In this document: positions 33,110 through 42,185 of the stretch, one piece after another
How positions within the stretch are numbered: the stretch's first letter is position 1
How the letters are laid out: the number at the start of each line of letters is the position of its first letter
NCBI RefSeq assembly: GCF_033283405.1
Contig: NZ_JAWMQR010000007.1
Span: forward strand, 186,001-250,000
Reading direction: 5' to 3'
Length of the DNA stretch: 64,000 nt
DNA from: Halioxenophilus sp033283405
GTDB taxonomy: Bacteria; Pseudomonadota; Gammaproteobacteria; Pseudomonadales; Cellvibrionaceae
Notes under the pieces: model-generated
Database searches by the model: none
Told to the model about the DNA's origin: nothing
What the model saw: only the letters and a program-made list of their open reading frames with translations
Made by a program: the position numbers and the translations under genes

Positions 33110-34330
33110 CTAGCCGGCGAAACGTTCAATTATCTGTTTGCCCAGTGCCATCTGGTGTACCTGATCCGGACCGTCGGCCTGGCGACACCAGCGGGCGTAA
33201 TTGAACGCTTCGGCCATGCAGTAATCTTCGGTTAAGCCACCGGCGCCGTGTATCTGCATGCAGCGGTCAATAATGGTTTGTACCATTAGGGGCACAGAGC
33301 TTTTAGTCGCGGCGATTAAATCTTTGGATTCCTGGGCGCCCACCTCATCCATCCGGGCGCAGGTTTTTAGTACCAGCAGTCGCGCCATCTCCAGCTCGGC
33401 AAAACTCTTGGCGATCTCTTCGCGCACAGATTGGTGTTTGCTGAGCGGCCGGCCAAAGGTGGTGCGTTCGGTGGCGCGGCGACAGGCCAGCTCCAGTGCC
33501 CGTTGGCCGGCGCCAATTAAACGCATGCAGTGGTGCATGCGGCCTGGGCCCAAGCGACTTTGAGCAATTTCAAAGCCACGGCCTTCGCCGAGCAGTACGT
33601 TTTCAATAGGCACCTGCACATTTTCAAAAATGAGTTCGGCGTGGCCGATGGGGGCGTCGTCATAACCTAAGGTGGTGAGTGGCCGCACCAACTGCAGGCC
33701 GGGTGTTTCCTTGGGTACCAGTACCTGGGTCTGTTGCAGGTGACGGCTGGGGTTATTTGGATCCGACTTACCCATGACGATAAAAATCTGGGTGCGCTCA
33801 TTCATGGCGCCGGTGATAAACCACTTGCGGCCATTCAGCAGCCAATGGTCGCCGTGATTTATAATCGACAACTCAATGTTGGTGGCATCGCTGGAGGCGA
33901 CCTGCGGTTCGGTCATGGCGTAGGAGGAGCGAATCTCACCGTCCAGCAGTGGTTGCAACCAGCGTTGCTGCTGTTCGGCATTGCCGAAATTCATTAACAC
34001 CTCCATGTTGCCGGTGTCGGGGGCGTTGCAGTTAAACACCTCGGGTGACCAGAGTACGCGCCCCATCAGCTCGGCTATGGGCGCGTAATCAACATTGCTG
34101 AGGCCACCAAAGTCACAGAATTGAGCGTGGTGCGGTGTAATAAACAGGTTCCACAGGCCGGCGGCTTTGGCTTTGGCTTTTAGTTCATCCATTAATGGGA
34201 TAACAGCAAAGCGGTTACTGGCGTTGTGTAGTTGGTGGGCGTATTCAGCTTCGTTGGGGTAGATATGCTCATCAAAAAAAACATTGAGCTGATCGAGTAA
34301 TTGTTGGGCTTTAGGTGTGGGTTGAAACAT
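33110..34330 (-). CDS. Acyl-CoA dehydrogenase, ACAD10/11 type
   Basis: The 406-residue flavoprotein shows SYAMTEPQVASSDATNIE (FAD/substrate loop), WLLNGRKWFITGAM, and the C-terminal IHGAGGLTEDYCMAEAFNYA followed by RQADGPDQVHQMALG. The last two blocks mark the ACAD10/ACAD11 branch. In that branch, as shown for LvaC and the vertebrate enzymes, a phosphorylated 4-hydroxyacyl-CoA is turned into enoyl-CoA. A good GGAGAG precedes ATG 34330. Only nine bases separate its stop from the kinase gene. In animals these two domains are fused in one protein; here they are separate neighbours. Confidence 0.9.
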   Translation of the reverse strand: MFQPTPKAQQLLDQLNVFFDEHIYPNEAEYAHQLHNASNRFAVIPLMDELKAKAKAAGLWNLFITPHHAQFCDFGGLSNVDYAPIAELMGRVLWSPEVFNCNAPDTGNMEVLMNFGNAEQQQRWLQPLLDGEIRSSYAMTEPQVASSDATNIELSIINHGDHWLLNGRKWFITGAMNERTQIFIVMGKSDPNNPSRHLQQTQVLVPKETPGLQLVRPLTTLGYDDAPIGHAELIFENVQVPIENVLLGEGRGFEIAQSRLGPGRMHHCMRLIGAGQRALELACRRATERTTFGRPLSKHQSVREEIAKSFAELEMARLLVLKTCARMDEVGAQESKDLIAATKSSVPLMVQTIIDRCMQIHGAGGLTEDYCMAEAFNYARWCRQADGPDQVHQMALGKQIIERFAG

Positions 34331-34397
34331 AAACTCTCTCCTGGAAATTGATGCTTGTACTCTTCCGGTAGCGGGCTGATGTCAAAGGCAACAGGCC

Positions 34398-35063
34398 CTA
34401 GGAAAAACTCACTGAGGCTTGCCGGTCCGGATGTTGTAAATGGGCAATATCGTTAAAACTGTCGAGGTTAGACTCGCTGCGATTAAATAAAATTTTGCAG
34501 ACGCTGGTGTTTTTTATCTGCAGGGTTAAGGCGAGCATCTGCTCGGGTTTCAGTTGTAATGTTTCACCCAAAATAACCGAGATTGGCCCGGCCGAGCTGA
34601 CCACCAAAATGCGTTTGGCGGGTGAGCTGAGTATGGTTTGCCAGGCCTCACGAATGCGGCTGCAAAATTGCTCCCAGCTATCAAAGCCGTCGCTCTCAAT
34701 TTCGCCGGTTATCCAGTAGCCCAGCGCCCGGCGAATATTGTGGTAATAATCTTTTTTGGGGATGCCGGTGTCGGTCCACTCGCGTGGGTATTGCTGCTGC
34801 AAGGCTGCCAGTAAATTTCTGAAATAGTACTCGTTGAGTCCGCTCTGAATTTCATGTTGGCCTGCGAGTGCGGGCGCGATCTCGTTGGCCGTATCCCGGT
34901 GGCGCTCCAGGGAGCCCACCACCACCTGGTCAAAGCGGTAGTCCAGTGCCTGCAGATGCTCGCCCAGCCAGCGGCTCTGTTGCCGTCCAAGGGCGCTCAA
35001 TTGGTCGTAGTTGTCGGCACCAAAGGAGGCCTGGCCGTGTCTTACCAGTGTAATTTCAGCCAT
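34398..35063 (-). CDS. Histidine-phosphatase-superfamily protein
   Basis: The 221-residue protein begins with the RHG motif ITLVRHGQASFGADNYDQLS, whose His is the phosphate acceptor, followed by GSLERHRDTAN. The second conserved His of the superfamily normally sits in a VxHGG block; here the block reads LVVSSAGPISVI, so that His is Ser. This is seen in a subgroup of bacterial homologues linked to acyl-CoA genes, to my knowledge uncharacterised. ATG 35063 begins the fold. As the first gene before the dehydrogenase and kinase it may remove phosphate from an intermediate or by-product, which is inference. Confidence 0.82.
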   Translation of the reverse strand: MAEITLVRHGQASFGADNYDQLSALGRQQSRWLGEHLQALDYRFDQVVVGSLERHRDTANEIAPALAGQHEIQSGLNEYYFRNLLAALQQQYPREWTDTGIPKKDYYHNIRRALGYWITGEIESDGFDSWEQFCSRIREAWQTILSSPAKRILVVSSAGPISVILGETLQLKPEQMLALTLQIKNTSVCKILFNRSESNLDSFNDIAHLQHPDRQASVSFS

Positions 35064-35147
35064 TGATTCTCGTCTCAATCAGCAAGTGTGGGTAATTATA
35101 GGCATCCTATTAAAATCAATATAATTTATTATTGTTATCTACTACTA

Positions 35148-35160
35148 TTCACATTGTGAA
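35148..35160. promoter_or_regulatory. LysR-type operator candidate
   Basis: TTCACA-T-TGTGAA is a perfect palindrome with the T-N11-A layout of LysR-family sites. It lies 19 bases before the LysR start in the divergent gap to the phosphatase operon, so it may serve autoregulation and control of that operon. Confidence 0.55.
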
Positions 35161-35179
35161 TTTTGGTTCGGGGTGATAC

Positions 35180-36088
35180 ATGCGGCTTGATAAAATTGAT
35201 CTCAACCTGTTTGTGGTGTTTGACGCGATCTATCGCGAGCGCAATATTACCCGTGTGGCAGCCTCACTGAATATCACCCAGCCGGCGGTGAGCAACGCCC
35301 TGGCCAGATTGCGCCAGACCCTGGACGACCCTCTGTTTGTGCGCACGCCCCAGGGAATGTCGCCCACGCCGGTGGCCGATAACCTGGTGGGCGATGTGCG
35401 CGCGGCCTTGGCTCTGCTCGACCGCTCGCTCTCCACTACCGCCCGCTTTGAACCACACAGCTCCGAAAAGACCTTTAACCTGGGGATGAACGACTTGGGC
35501 GAGGCGCTGTTGTTGCCGCATCTGCAGCAGGCCATTGCCCGTGTTGCCCCGAAAATGTCGCTCACCTGCTACTACCTGAACCGGCAATTGGCATCGGAGG
35601 AGTTAAGAAAGGGGACTATCGATCTGCTGCTCGATATTCCCGCGGTGAATGCTAAGGAGTTGGCCTTTGAAGCGATTGCCAGCCTCGACTATGTGGTGGC
35701 CATGCGCAAGCAGCACCCCTTGGTGAAAAAGAAAACGTTCTCCCTGAAAGAGTACTTAAGCCAGGATCATCTGCATGTTTCCAGTCGCCGCAGCGGTCGC
35801 GGCCAGATGGATATTGCTCTTAATGCCCTGGGCCACCGGCGCCGTATTGCGCTGCGTATACAGAATTATCTGGTGGCGGCGAGAGTGGTGGCGGACAGTG
35901 ATCTGCTCTGGACGGTGCCACGGGCTCTGGCCGAGACTCTACCCCTGCACACTAAAAAGATGCCCTTTACCATGGAGCCATTAATGTGGAATCTCTATTG
36001 GCACAAAAACGCCGATAACGACCCTGCTAATCAGTGGTTGCGAGCGTTAATACTGGAGCGAGCAGCTACAGAATTAAGTGGTGATTAA
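35180..36088 (+). CDS. LysR-family transcriptional regulator (NodD-like subgroup)
   Basis: The 302-residue protein opens LDKIDLNLFVVFDAIYRERN and has the LysR helix-turn-helix ITRVAASLNITQPAVSNALA at residues 22-41, with LDDPLFVRTPQGMSPTP after it. The rest is the two-lobed inducer-binding domain. The DLNLF start and LFVRTPQGM wording fit the NodD/NahR/LeuO branch, whose members sense aromatic or hydrophobic inducers. It is divergent from the phosphatase/dehydrogenase/kinase operon with a T-N11-A palindrome in the shared gap, and so probably regulates it. Confidence 0.9.
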   Translation: MRLDKIDLNLFVVFDAIYRERNITRVAASLNITQPAVSNALARLRQTLDDPLFVRTPQGMSPTPVADNLVGDVRAALALLDRSLSTTARFEPHSSEKTFNLGMNDLGEALLLPHLQQAIARVAPKMSLTCYYLNRQLASEELRKGTIDLLLDIPAVNAKELAFEAIASLDYVVAMRKQHPLVKKKTFSLKEYLSQDHLHVSSRRSGRGQMDIALNALGHRRRIALRIQNYLVAARVVADSDLLWTVPRALAETLPLHTKKMPFTMEPLMWNLYWHKNADNDPANQWLRALILERAATELSGD

Positions 36089-36465
36089 ACGCCCTCTGCA
36101 TAGATCGCGAAGTATCAAAAACTCCGTCATCCAAAGAGACAAAAGCCTCGCCTAAGCCACAATCCGTTTGGCCGGCATCGTACTGCTTTCGATATCGAAA
36201 TGCAGCCCCGTCTTAGAAGTGATCCATGACCGACTGTGTCGAAAGCAGACTAGCAGTTGAAGGTGAACAGGTTGCTGAGCATTTCAGGTCTGTTTCAGCT
36301 GCTCATGTTTTACTGCTCAGCTGAAAACTCCCTACAGCGGGCGACTAGCAAATTGCAATTTTGTTATTCGAAAAACAAATAAAAAAATAAAGGTTTGATC
36401 TCGGTAATGTTTTTTTTAAGCGGTGCTTTTGATTGCTTTCCCAGTGCTTGGAGGGCAAGGCTGTT
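36089..36465. other. Non-coding region before the cytochrome module
   Basis: The gap becomes AT-rich toward its right end (36360-36420), as expected for the promoter of the cytochrome operon. GTTTCAGCTG (36292-36301) and CAGCTGAAA (36318-36326) form an inverted repeat with a 16-base loop that could be a weak LysR terminator or a regulator site. No gene is seen. Confidence 0.45.
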
Positions 36466-37764
36466 ATGAGTAGAAAAGTAGTACTCCGTTTTAGTGGCCT
36501 GGTGGTAGCGGTGTTGCTCGTCTCTTTGGCAGTTTTGGCTGCCGTACAGCTGCATTCTGCTGGTGCCAGTCCCAAGCAGTCGCTCGACTACTACACGGCA
36601 CTTACAGGTCCGGGACAGGCCACGGTCGAGAAGGGGGCCTATCTTGCCCGCGCGGGTAATTGCCAAACCTGTCATACCACGGAGGAGGGGAGTGCCTTCG
36701 CCGGCGGTGTCGCTTTTCGCACTGATTTCGGTGTGCTCTACTCCACCAATATCACACCGGATAAGACCACTGGCATTGGGCAGTGGTCATTTGCTGACTT
36801 TTTCCAATCGATGAAAGTGGGCCTCCGGCCGGATGGTGAGCATCTCTATCCCGCTTTTCCTTATACGAACTTTGCCCTGCTCTCGGAGAGTGATATCGCA
36901 TCACTCTACCTCTACCTGCAGAGTTTGGATCCGGTTGCCGCACCCGCGCGCAATAACGATTTAAAGTTTCCTTACAATCAACGCCCTTTGCTGGCTCTTT
37001 GGAAAAAGCTGTTCCACAGAGCAACGACTTATGAATCAATGACCAGTCGCTCGTTAGATTGGAACCGGGGCGCTTACCTGGTTGAGGGGGTGGCCCATTG
37101 TGGCGCCTGCCATACGCCGCGCAATTTCCTGGGCGCGGAGAAGCCCTCGCTCGCCTTCACCGGTGGTGTGCATCAGGATCGGGTGCTACTGGGTGGTTAT
37201 CGCTGGTGGTCGGCGGTAAACCTCACCTCCGATAGCTCGGGCCTGGCGAGTTGGCGGGAGCAGGATATTGTCGATTATCTGCGTACTGGCGCCAGTGACA
37301 AGGCGGTAGTACACGGCCCCATGCGCGATGTGGTTATGCACTCTACCCGCTATCTGTCCGAAGGTGATCTGCAGGCCATGGCGGTCTATTTAAAAAGTCT
37401 GCCGGCCAAGCAACAGGACAAGCGTGTTGTCCCCTCGGCTCAGACTACAGCCGCCGGCGAAATCGTCTACACCGTTCATTGTGGCTCTTGCCACCTGCCC
37501 ACCGGCTTGGGCGCTGAAGGATTGGGCGTTGCCCTGGTAGGTAATCCGATCGTCCAGGCGCCCAGTGCCGCGTCGTTAATCAATGTGATTTTATACGGCC
37601 CACACCTGCCGGAACGGCCATTTTCGGTGGCGCGCAGCAATATGAAAATGTTTGGCAAGCGTCTCTCGGATGAAGACATTGCCCAGCTTGCCAGCTACCT
37701 ACGAACCAGTTTTGGTCATAACGCCGGCGCCGTCACTATAGAGGAGGTTCGTGCTCAGCGTTAA
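36466..37764 (+). CDS. Membrane-anchored triheme cytochrome c
   Basis: The 432-residue protein starts with an uncleaved or signal helix (residues 8-30) and carries three CxxCH haem sites: CQTCH at 66-70, CGACH near 212 and CGSCH near 340. Spacing and the repeated GxYLARAGNC and GAYLVEGVAHCGACHTPRN blocks match the cytochrome subunit of membrane gluconate/alcohol dehydrogenases, which pass electrons from a periplasmic dehydrogenase to ubiquinone. Here no dehydrogenase of that kind follows; the downstream genes are an unknown exported protein and DUF1592/DUF1552 proteins. GGAGGGCAAGG precedes ATG 36466. It probably accepts electrons from those partners. Confidence 0.88.
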   Translation: MSRKVVLRFSGLVVAVLLVSLAVLAAVQLHSAGASPKQSLDYYTALTGPGQATVEKGAYLARAGNCQTCHTTEEGSAFAGGVAFRTDFGVLYSTNITPDKTTGIGQWSFADFFQSMKVGLRPDGEHLYPAFPYTNFALLSESDIASLYLYLQSLDPVAAPARNNDLKFPYNQRPLLALWKKLFHRATTYESMTSRSLDWNRGAYLVEGVAHCGACHTPRNFLGAEKPSLAFTGGVHQDRVLLGGYRWWSAVNLTSDSSGLASWREQDIVDYLRTGASDKAVVHGPMRDVVMHSTRYLSEGDLQAMAVYLKSLPAKQQDKRVVPSAQTTAAGEIVYTVHCGSCHLPTGLGAEGLGVALVGNPIVQAPSAASLINVILYGPHLPERPFSVARSNMKMFGKRLSDEDIAQLASYLRTSFGHNAGAVTIEEVRAQR

Positions 37765-37786
37765 CGCTGACTCGAAAATTATAAGT

Positions 37787-39010
37787 ATGAAAATAACCAC
37801 GCTCATACTCTGCAACACCAATCGCCGGCGTGCGCTGGCCTGTTGTGCACTGGCCTCGGCCCCGCTTTTAGCGCCGCTAAACTCTGCGGCCGCTGCGCTT
37901 GAAACACCGTTTTGGCGAGACGGAAAAATCGATTTTGTCTTCTCCGAGTTTAAATTTGCGTTAGCCACCGAGATGAATGTACAGGATGCCTGCCCGAAGG
38001 GTACCTCACTCAATTTGGCTGAGATCTACGCCCAAACAGCGGCTGGAAAACGTCAACAGAATGAGTCGGAGGGGGACTACGGTAAGCGCCTGCAACAGGC
38101 GGCTGCAGAACTCGCCGGCCAGGGTGAGCAGAATGTCTGTATGAGCCCGGAAATGGCTGAACCCGACCCATTTTTTAAAACCCTGGCGAGCACCACCGTA
38201 ACCACCGAGGGAATCGACCTGGATGGTGAGATCAGTGCCGATGATTTCACTAATGGTGCGGGTGTGGCCGGCATTGATAATCAATTTCTGCGTGCGGTGG
38301 GCTGCAGCCGCTCCTATCAGCCCTCGGGTCTCTCCAACGGGTTTTCCATAGAGATGCTGTCGGGATCGTGGGGTATTTTACTGGCGCTGTCAGAGGTCGA
38401 TGACCTCAATAACGACGACTCGGTAATGGTCACTTTTTTTGCCAATGCCGACCCGATTCAGCTAAGTGGCAAGCGGGAACCGCTTGGCTACGCCACCTAT
38501 GCCTACGATCAGGATGCGCGCTTTATCGCACAAACCCGTGGCCGAATTCGTGAGGGCGTGTTGACCACAGAGCCGGTCGACGTGCGTTTTCACAGTGTGG
38601 TTAACAGCATGTTGACCGAAAGACCCTTGCACGCCGCCCGTATCGAGGCGCGCCTGACTGAAACGGGCGAGCTGCACGGGGTGCTGGCAGGTTTCACCCC
38701 GGTAACCGAGCTCTACGATTTGCAGTTTGGTTTTCGGCGCGGTGAAAAGCCCCGTGGCACCTTGGCGCCAGAGGCGTTGCGCATGCATTCGGCTAATGGT
38801 GCGGCGTTTGTCTTGGGCTACACCTGCCAGGGTGCTTACCAAGCCTTGTGGCGCTTGGCGGATGGTGAGTTTGACAACACCACCGGGCGCTATAACGCTA
38901 TCTCCACTCAGTACCAGTTCGATGCCATCCCTGCGTTTATTGTCAATGCGAAAACCACCAGCGCGAATCAGGAGCTGGTTGAAAACGGGAGTGCCGCCGA
39001 TGACTATTAA
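37787..39010 (+). CDS. Exported protein of unknown function in the cytochrome module
   Basis: I do not recognise this 407-residue protein. Residues 1-36 form a signal peptide with three arginines before a hydrophobic core (NRRRALACCALASAPLLAP), ending near NSAAAA. The mature part has four cysteines (in DACPKG, NVCMS, VGCSRSY and GYTCQG), which could form two disulfides. It has mixed alpha/beta character and no membrane helix or haem motif. An in-frame GTG at 37751 would overlap the cytochrome gene; ATG 37787 places the signal peptide correctly. Its 3' end overlaps the next gene by 11 bases, so it is made together with the DUF1592 protein and likely works with it in the periplasm. Confidence 0.7.
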   Translation: MKITTLILCNTNRRRALACCALASAPLLAPLNSAAAALETPFWRDGKIDFVFSEFKFALATEMNVQDACPKGTSLNLAEIYAQTAAGKRQQNESEGDYGKRLQQAAAELAGQGEQNVCMSPEMAEPDPFFKTLASTTVTTEGIDLDGEISADDFTNGAGVAGIDNQFLRAVGCSRSYQPSGLSNGFSIEMLSGSWGILLALSEVDDLNNDDSVMVTFFANADPIQLSGKREPLGYATYAYDQDARFIAQTRGRIREGVLTTEPVDVRFHSVVNSMLTERPLHAARIEARLTETGELHGVLAGFTPVTELYDLQFGFRRGEKPRGTLAPEALRMHSANGAAFVLGYTCQGAYQALWRLADGEFDNTTGRYNAISTQYQFDAIPAFIVNAKTTSANQELVENGSAADDY

Positions 39011-40754
39011 GCCAATTATTCAATGTGCTGCAGCGCAATGGCGAGCACTGTTGGCGGCACTTTTTACAGTGCTTTTGGTGACTGTTTTGCCAGGCTGTGA
39101 GCCAGCCAATACTAGTGCTCAGGAGCCGCCGCCGGTGGGTGGGCCACTGTTGTTACGGCGGCTGACAGAAGCGCAATACCGGGCCACCATCGCTGAAATC
39201 TTTGGCCCCGATGCGCCAATTGTGGCGCGTTTTGAGCGCGGCTTTCGCGCTGAGGGGTTGTTGGCGATTGGTACCAGTGAAGCGGGTATATCGCCGTTTA
39301 GTATTGAGCAGTACAGCAGAGCCGCGTTGAGCATTGCTGACTACGTAATGCAGCCCGACCATCGTGACCGCTATCTCGATTGCGCAGCTTTAGCGGATGG
39401 TCGCTTCAACAGCGACTGTGCTGACCAATTTATTCGCCACTACGGCGAGCTGTTATTTCGTCGGCCATTAACGGCGGCACAGCGTCAGAGAATGCTGACG
39501 ATTGCACAGTCGGGGGCCGAGCAGCTGGGCGACTTTGACCAGGGGTTGAAGTTTGCGTTGGTGGGCTTGCTGAGCTCGCCGGAGTTTCTGTTGCGCTTGG
39601 AGCGGGTTAAAGATAATTCCAAAACCATTACGGAGTTGGATGACTACTCCAAAGCGGAACGCCTGGCCTTCTTTCTCACCAATGCCGGCCCTGATCAACA
39701 ACTCCTGGAAGCGGCGGCGGGAGGGGAATTAAATAGTCGCCAGGGGCTTGTGAAAAGTGTCGACCGGCTGCTGGCCGGCCCGCAGTTGGAAGGTGCAGTA
39801 CGCGCCTTTTTTAGCGATATGCTGCAGTTTGATCGGTTTGCCGATGTCAGTAAGGATGCCGATATCTACCCGGCTTACAGCTCGCAGGTGGCCATCGATG
39901 CCCAGGAGCAGACACTGCGTGATATTGTCTGGCTGTTGGTGGATCAGCGGGGCGACTACCGCGATCTGTTCACCCTGAAACAGACGCATCTGACCCGTGC
40001 GCTGGGTATTGTCTATCGACAACCGGTAGCCACCCGCAATGGCTGGCAATTGACCGAATTTCCCGAAACCGGCGTCAGGGCCGGTATTCAAAGTCATATC
40101 GCTTTTCTGGCGCTGCATGCCCACCCGGGTCGCTCTTCACCCACCTTGCGCGGCAAGGCGATACGGGAAATTTTTCTCTGTCAGGATGTGCCGGACCCAC
40201 CGGCCAACGTCAATTTCTCCCTGGTGCAGGATGACCACAACGCCGCCATGCCCACCGCCCGCGATCGGCTCGTGGCCCACAGAACGCAACCCTCCTGTGC
40301 CGGCTGCCACAAAATTATGGATCCGCCTGGCCTTGGCTTGGAACAGTTTGACGGTTTGGGTACCTATCGCTGGCGGGAAAATGGTGCGGTTATTGATGCC
40401 GGTGGTGACCTCGATGGGCTGCCCTACGACGACGCCGCGGGTTTAGCTCAAGCACTGCACAACCATCGCGAGACGCCCCGCTGTTTAGCGGAAAATCTCT
40501 ACCATTACGCCGTTGGCCGCGACACAGTCTGGGCGGAGCGGGACTATATGGATTATTTAATCGCAGCGTTTGCCAAGAGCGGTTATCGCGTCGATCAACT
40601 GATGCGCACCATCGCCTTGAGCGACAATTTCTTCGCCATTAAAACCACAGGCAGTGACTCCAATGCCGCGCCGACTACTGCACTTAAGCCATCGGCAGAG
40701 CCCGCGACAATGGCATCCGATTTACCGACTCCAGCCACAGGAGGTTCGTCATGA
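39000..40754 (+). CDS. DUF1592/DUF1588/DUF1585 haem-binding lipoprotein
   Basis: The 584-residue protein has a lipoprotein signal (LLVTVLPGC, cleavage before Cys). Next comes a block RRLTEAQYRATIAEIFG typical of the DUF1587-like start, the DUF1592 region (LLFRRPLTAAQRQRML and YSKAERLAFFLTNAGPD) and a DUF1588 region. The last contains a single haem c motif, SCAGCHKIMDPPGLGLEQFD near residue 434. The C-terminal DUF1585 part reads LAENLYHYAVGRD. Proteins of this layout are abundant in planctomycetes, and their substrate is not established. GGGAG precedes ATG 39000. It overlaps the DUF1552 gene by four bases; the two are a conserved pair. Confidence 0.85.
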   Translation: MTIKPIIQCAAAQWRALLAALFTVLLVTVLPGCEPANTSAQEPPPVGGPLLLRRLTEAQYRATIAEIFGPDAPIVARFERGFRAEGLLAIGTSEAGISPFSIEQYSRAALSIADYVMQPDHRDRYLDCAALADGRFNSDCADQFIRHYGELLFRRPLTAAQRQRMLTIAQSGAEQLGDFDQGLKFALVGLLSSPEFLLRLERVKDNSKTITELDDYSKAERLAFFLTNAGPDQQLLEAAAGGELNSRQGLVKSVDRLLAGPQLEGAVRAFFSDMLQFDRFADVSKDADIYPAYSSQVAIDAQEQTLRDIVWLLVDQRGDYRDLFTLKQTHLTRALGIVYRQPVATRNGWQLTEFPETGVRAGIQSHIAFLALHAHPGRSSPTLRGKAIREIFLCQDVPDPPANVNFSLVQDDHNAAMPTARDRLVAHRTQPSCAGCHKIMDPPGLGLEQFDGLGTYRWRENGAVIDAGGDLDGLPYDDAAGLAQALHNHRETPRCLAENLYHYAVGRDTVWAERDYMDYLIAAFAKSGYRVDQLMRTIALSDNFFAIKTTGSDSNAAPTTALKPSAEPATMASDLPTPATGGSS

Positions 40755-42082
40755 AACAATATACTCGACGCTCCATTTTACGCGGTGCCTTGCGCGGTGC
40801 CGCGGTGGGTGTTGCCTTGCCCACGCTCAACTGTTTTCTCGATGACAGTGGCAAAGCGTTTGCCGACAGCGGGCAGCGGATTCCACCGCGCTTTGGTACC
40901 TGGATATGGGGCTGTGGCTTTATTCCGGAGTTGTGGGTGCCGGCAAAAAGCGGCAGCGAGTTTGAATTTCCCGCCCACTTGGCGCCGGTGGCGCACTACC
41001 GCGACCAGCTCGCGATTCTCAGCGGCTTTGATGTAAAACTCGATGGCGTGCCCAACAAACCGCACATTACCGGCTGCTTGGGCCTGCGTACCGGGGTGCC
41101 GGTGCCCAATGAGGAGGTAAAAGCGCCGACCCTGGATGTGTTGATTGGCCAAGTCATTGGTGGTGATACCCGCTTTCGCTCCATTGAGGTGAGTACCTCT
41201 GGCATTGAGCGCTCCTACTCCTATCGCGCGGCCGGGGCCGCCAACCCCAGTGAAACTTCGCCGGTGGCACTCTACCAGCGTCTGTTTGGCGAGGGTTTTC
41301 AGGATCCCAACAGCGCCCGGTTTAAGCCTGACCCCAACTACATGGTGCACGAAAGTGTGCTCTCGGCCATTGGCGAGGAGCGCCGCAAGCTGTTGACTCA
41401 GGTGGGGGCGGAAGATCGCCATCGATTGGATGAATACTTTACCTCCATTCGCGAGATGGAGCAGAAGCTGGCTTTACAACTGCAACCGCCGGCACCGGTA
41501 GAGAACTTCACCAAACCGCAACCACCGGAGCCGACGACCCAGGACGCCACCATGGCCAATGTGTTGGCCACCCACCGCTTGATGTCCGATCTGTTGGCCA
41601 CCGCACTGCAGTGCAATCAGACGCGGGTATTTAATATGCTGCTCTCCGACACCGCTTCCAATCTGCGGCGGCCGGGCACCACCTCCACCCACCATACGCT
41701 CACCCACGAGGAGCCGGTGGATGCCGAGCTTGGCTATCAACGCCAGGTGGCCTGGTTCGCCGAGCAGAGCATGCTGGCCTGGCGGGACTTTCTCGACAGC
41801 CTGGCACGGATCCCGGAAGGCGACGGCACACTGCTTGATAACTGCCTGGTGTTTGCTCACTCGGACTGCTCGATTGCCAAGGCGCACGCGGTGGAGGGGA
41901 TTCCCATGATGATCGCCGGCAGCGCCGGCGGCCGCGTGCGAACCGGTTTTCATCTGCGGGGTAACGCAGAACCCATTACCCGAGTGGGGCTCACGCTGCA
42001 ACAGATTATGGGGGTGCCGGTGGCGCAGTGGGGAACCCTGTCTATGCAGACCAATCGTTCACTCACCGAGTTGATGGTATAG
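40751..42082 (+). CDS. Tat-exported DUF1552 protein
   Basis: The 443-residue protein begins with a twin-arginine signal, YTRRSILRGALRGAAVGVAL, so it is exported folded, possibly with a cofactor. The body matches DUF1552: RFGTWIWGCGFIPELW, LSGFDVKLDG with PHITGCLGLRTG, ALQCNQTRVFNMLLSD and a C-terminal DNCLVFAHSDCSIAKAHAVE. The domain is distantly related to alkaline-phosphatase-like sulfatase folds in some classifications, but no enzymatic activity is established. ATGA overlap with the DUF1592 gene shows coupled translation. Together with the cytochrome it may form a periplasmic oxidation system; that is inference. Confidence 0.85.
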   Translation: MKQYTRRSILRGALRGAAVGVALPTLNCFLDDSGKAFADSGQRIPPRFGTWIWGCGFIPELWVPAKSGSEFEFPAHLAPVAHYRDQLAILSGFDVKLDGVPNKPHITGCLGLRTGVPVPNEEVKAPTLDVLIGQVIGGDTRFRSIEVSTSGIERSYSYRAAGAANPSETSPVALYQRLFGEGFQDPNSARFKPDPNYMVHESVLSAIGEERRKLLTQVGAEDRHRLDEYFTSIREMEQKLALQLQPPAPVENFTKPQPPEPTTQDATMANVLATHRLMSDLLATALQCNQTRVFNMLLSDTASNLRRPGTTSTHHTLTHEEPVDAELGYQRQVAWFAEQSMLAWRDFLDSLARIPEGDGTLLDNCLVFAHSDCSIAKAHAVEGIPMMIAGSAGGRVRTGFHLRGNAEPITRVGLTLQQIMGVPVAQWGTLSMQTNRSLTELMV

Positions 42083-42185
42083 CGCGATTGGGGCGGGTCT
42101 CGCCGGTAAATTGCCGTCGCTTCAGGGGGCGCTTTTCACTACACTGGGTTGCACTGCTGAACATAAAAAATAGATTCGGAGAGCC

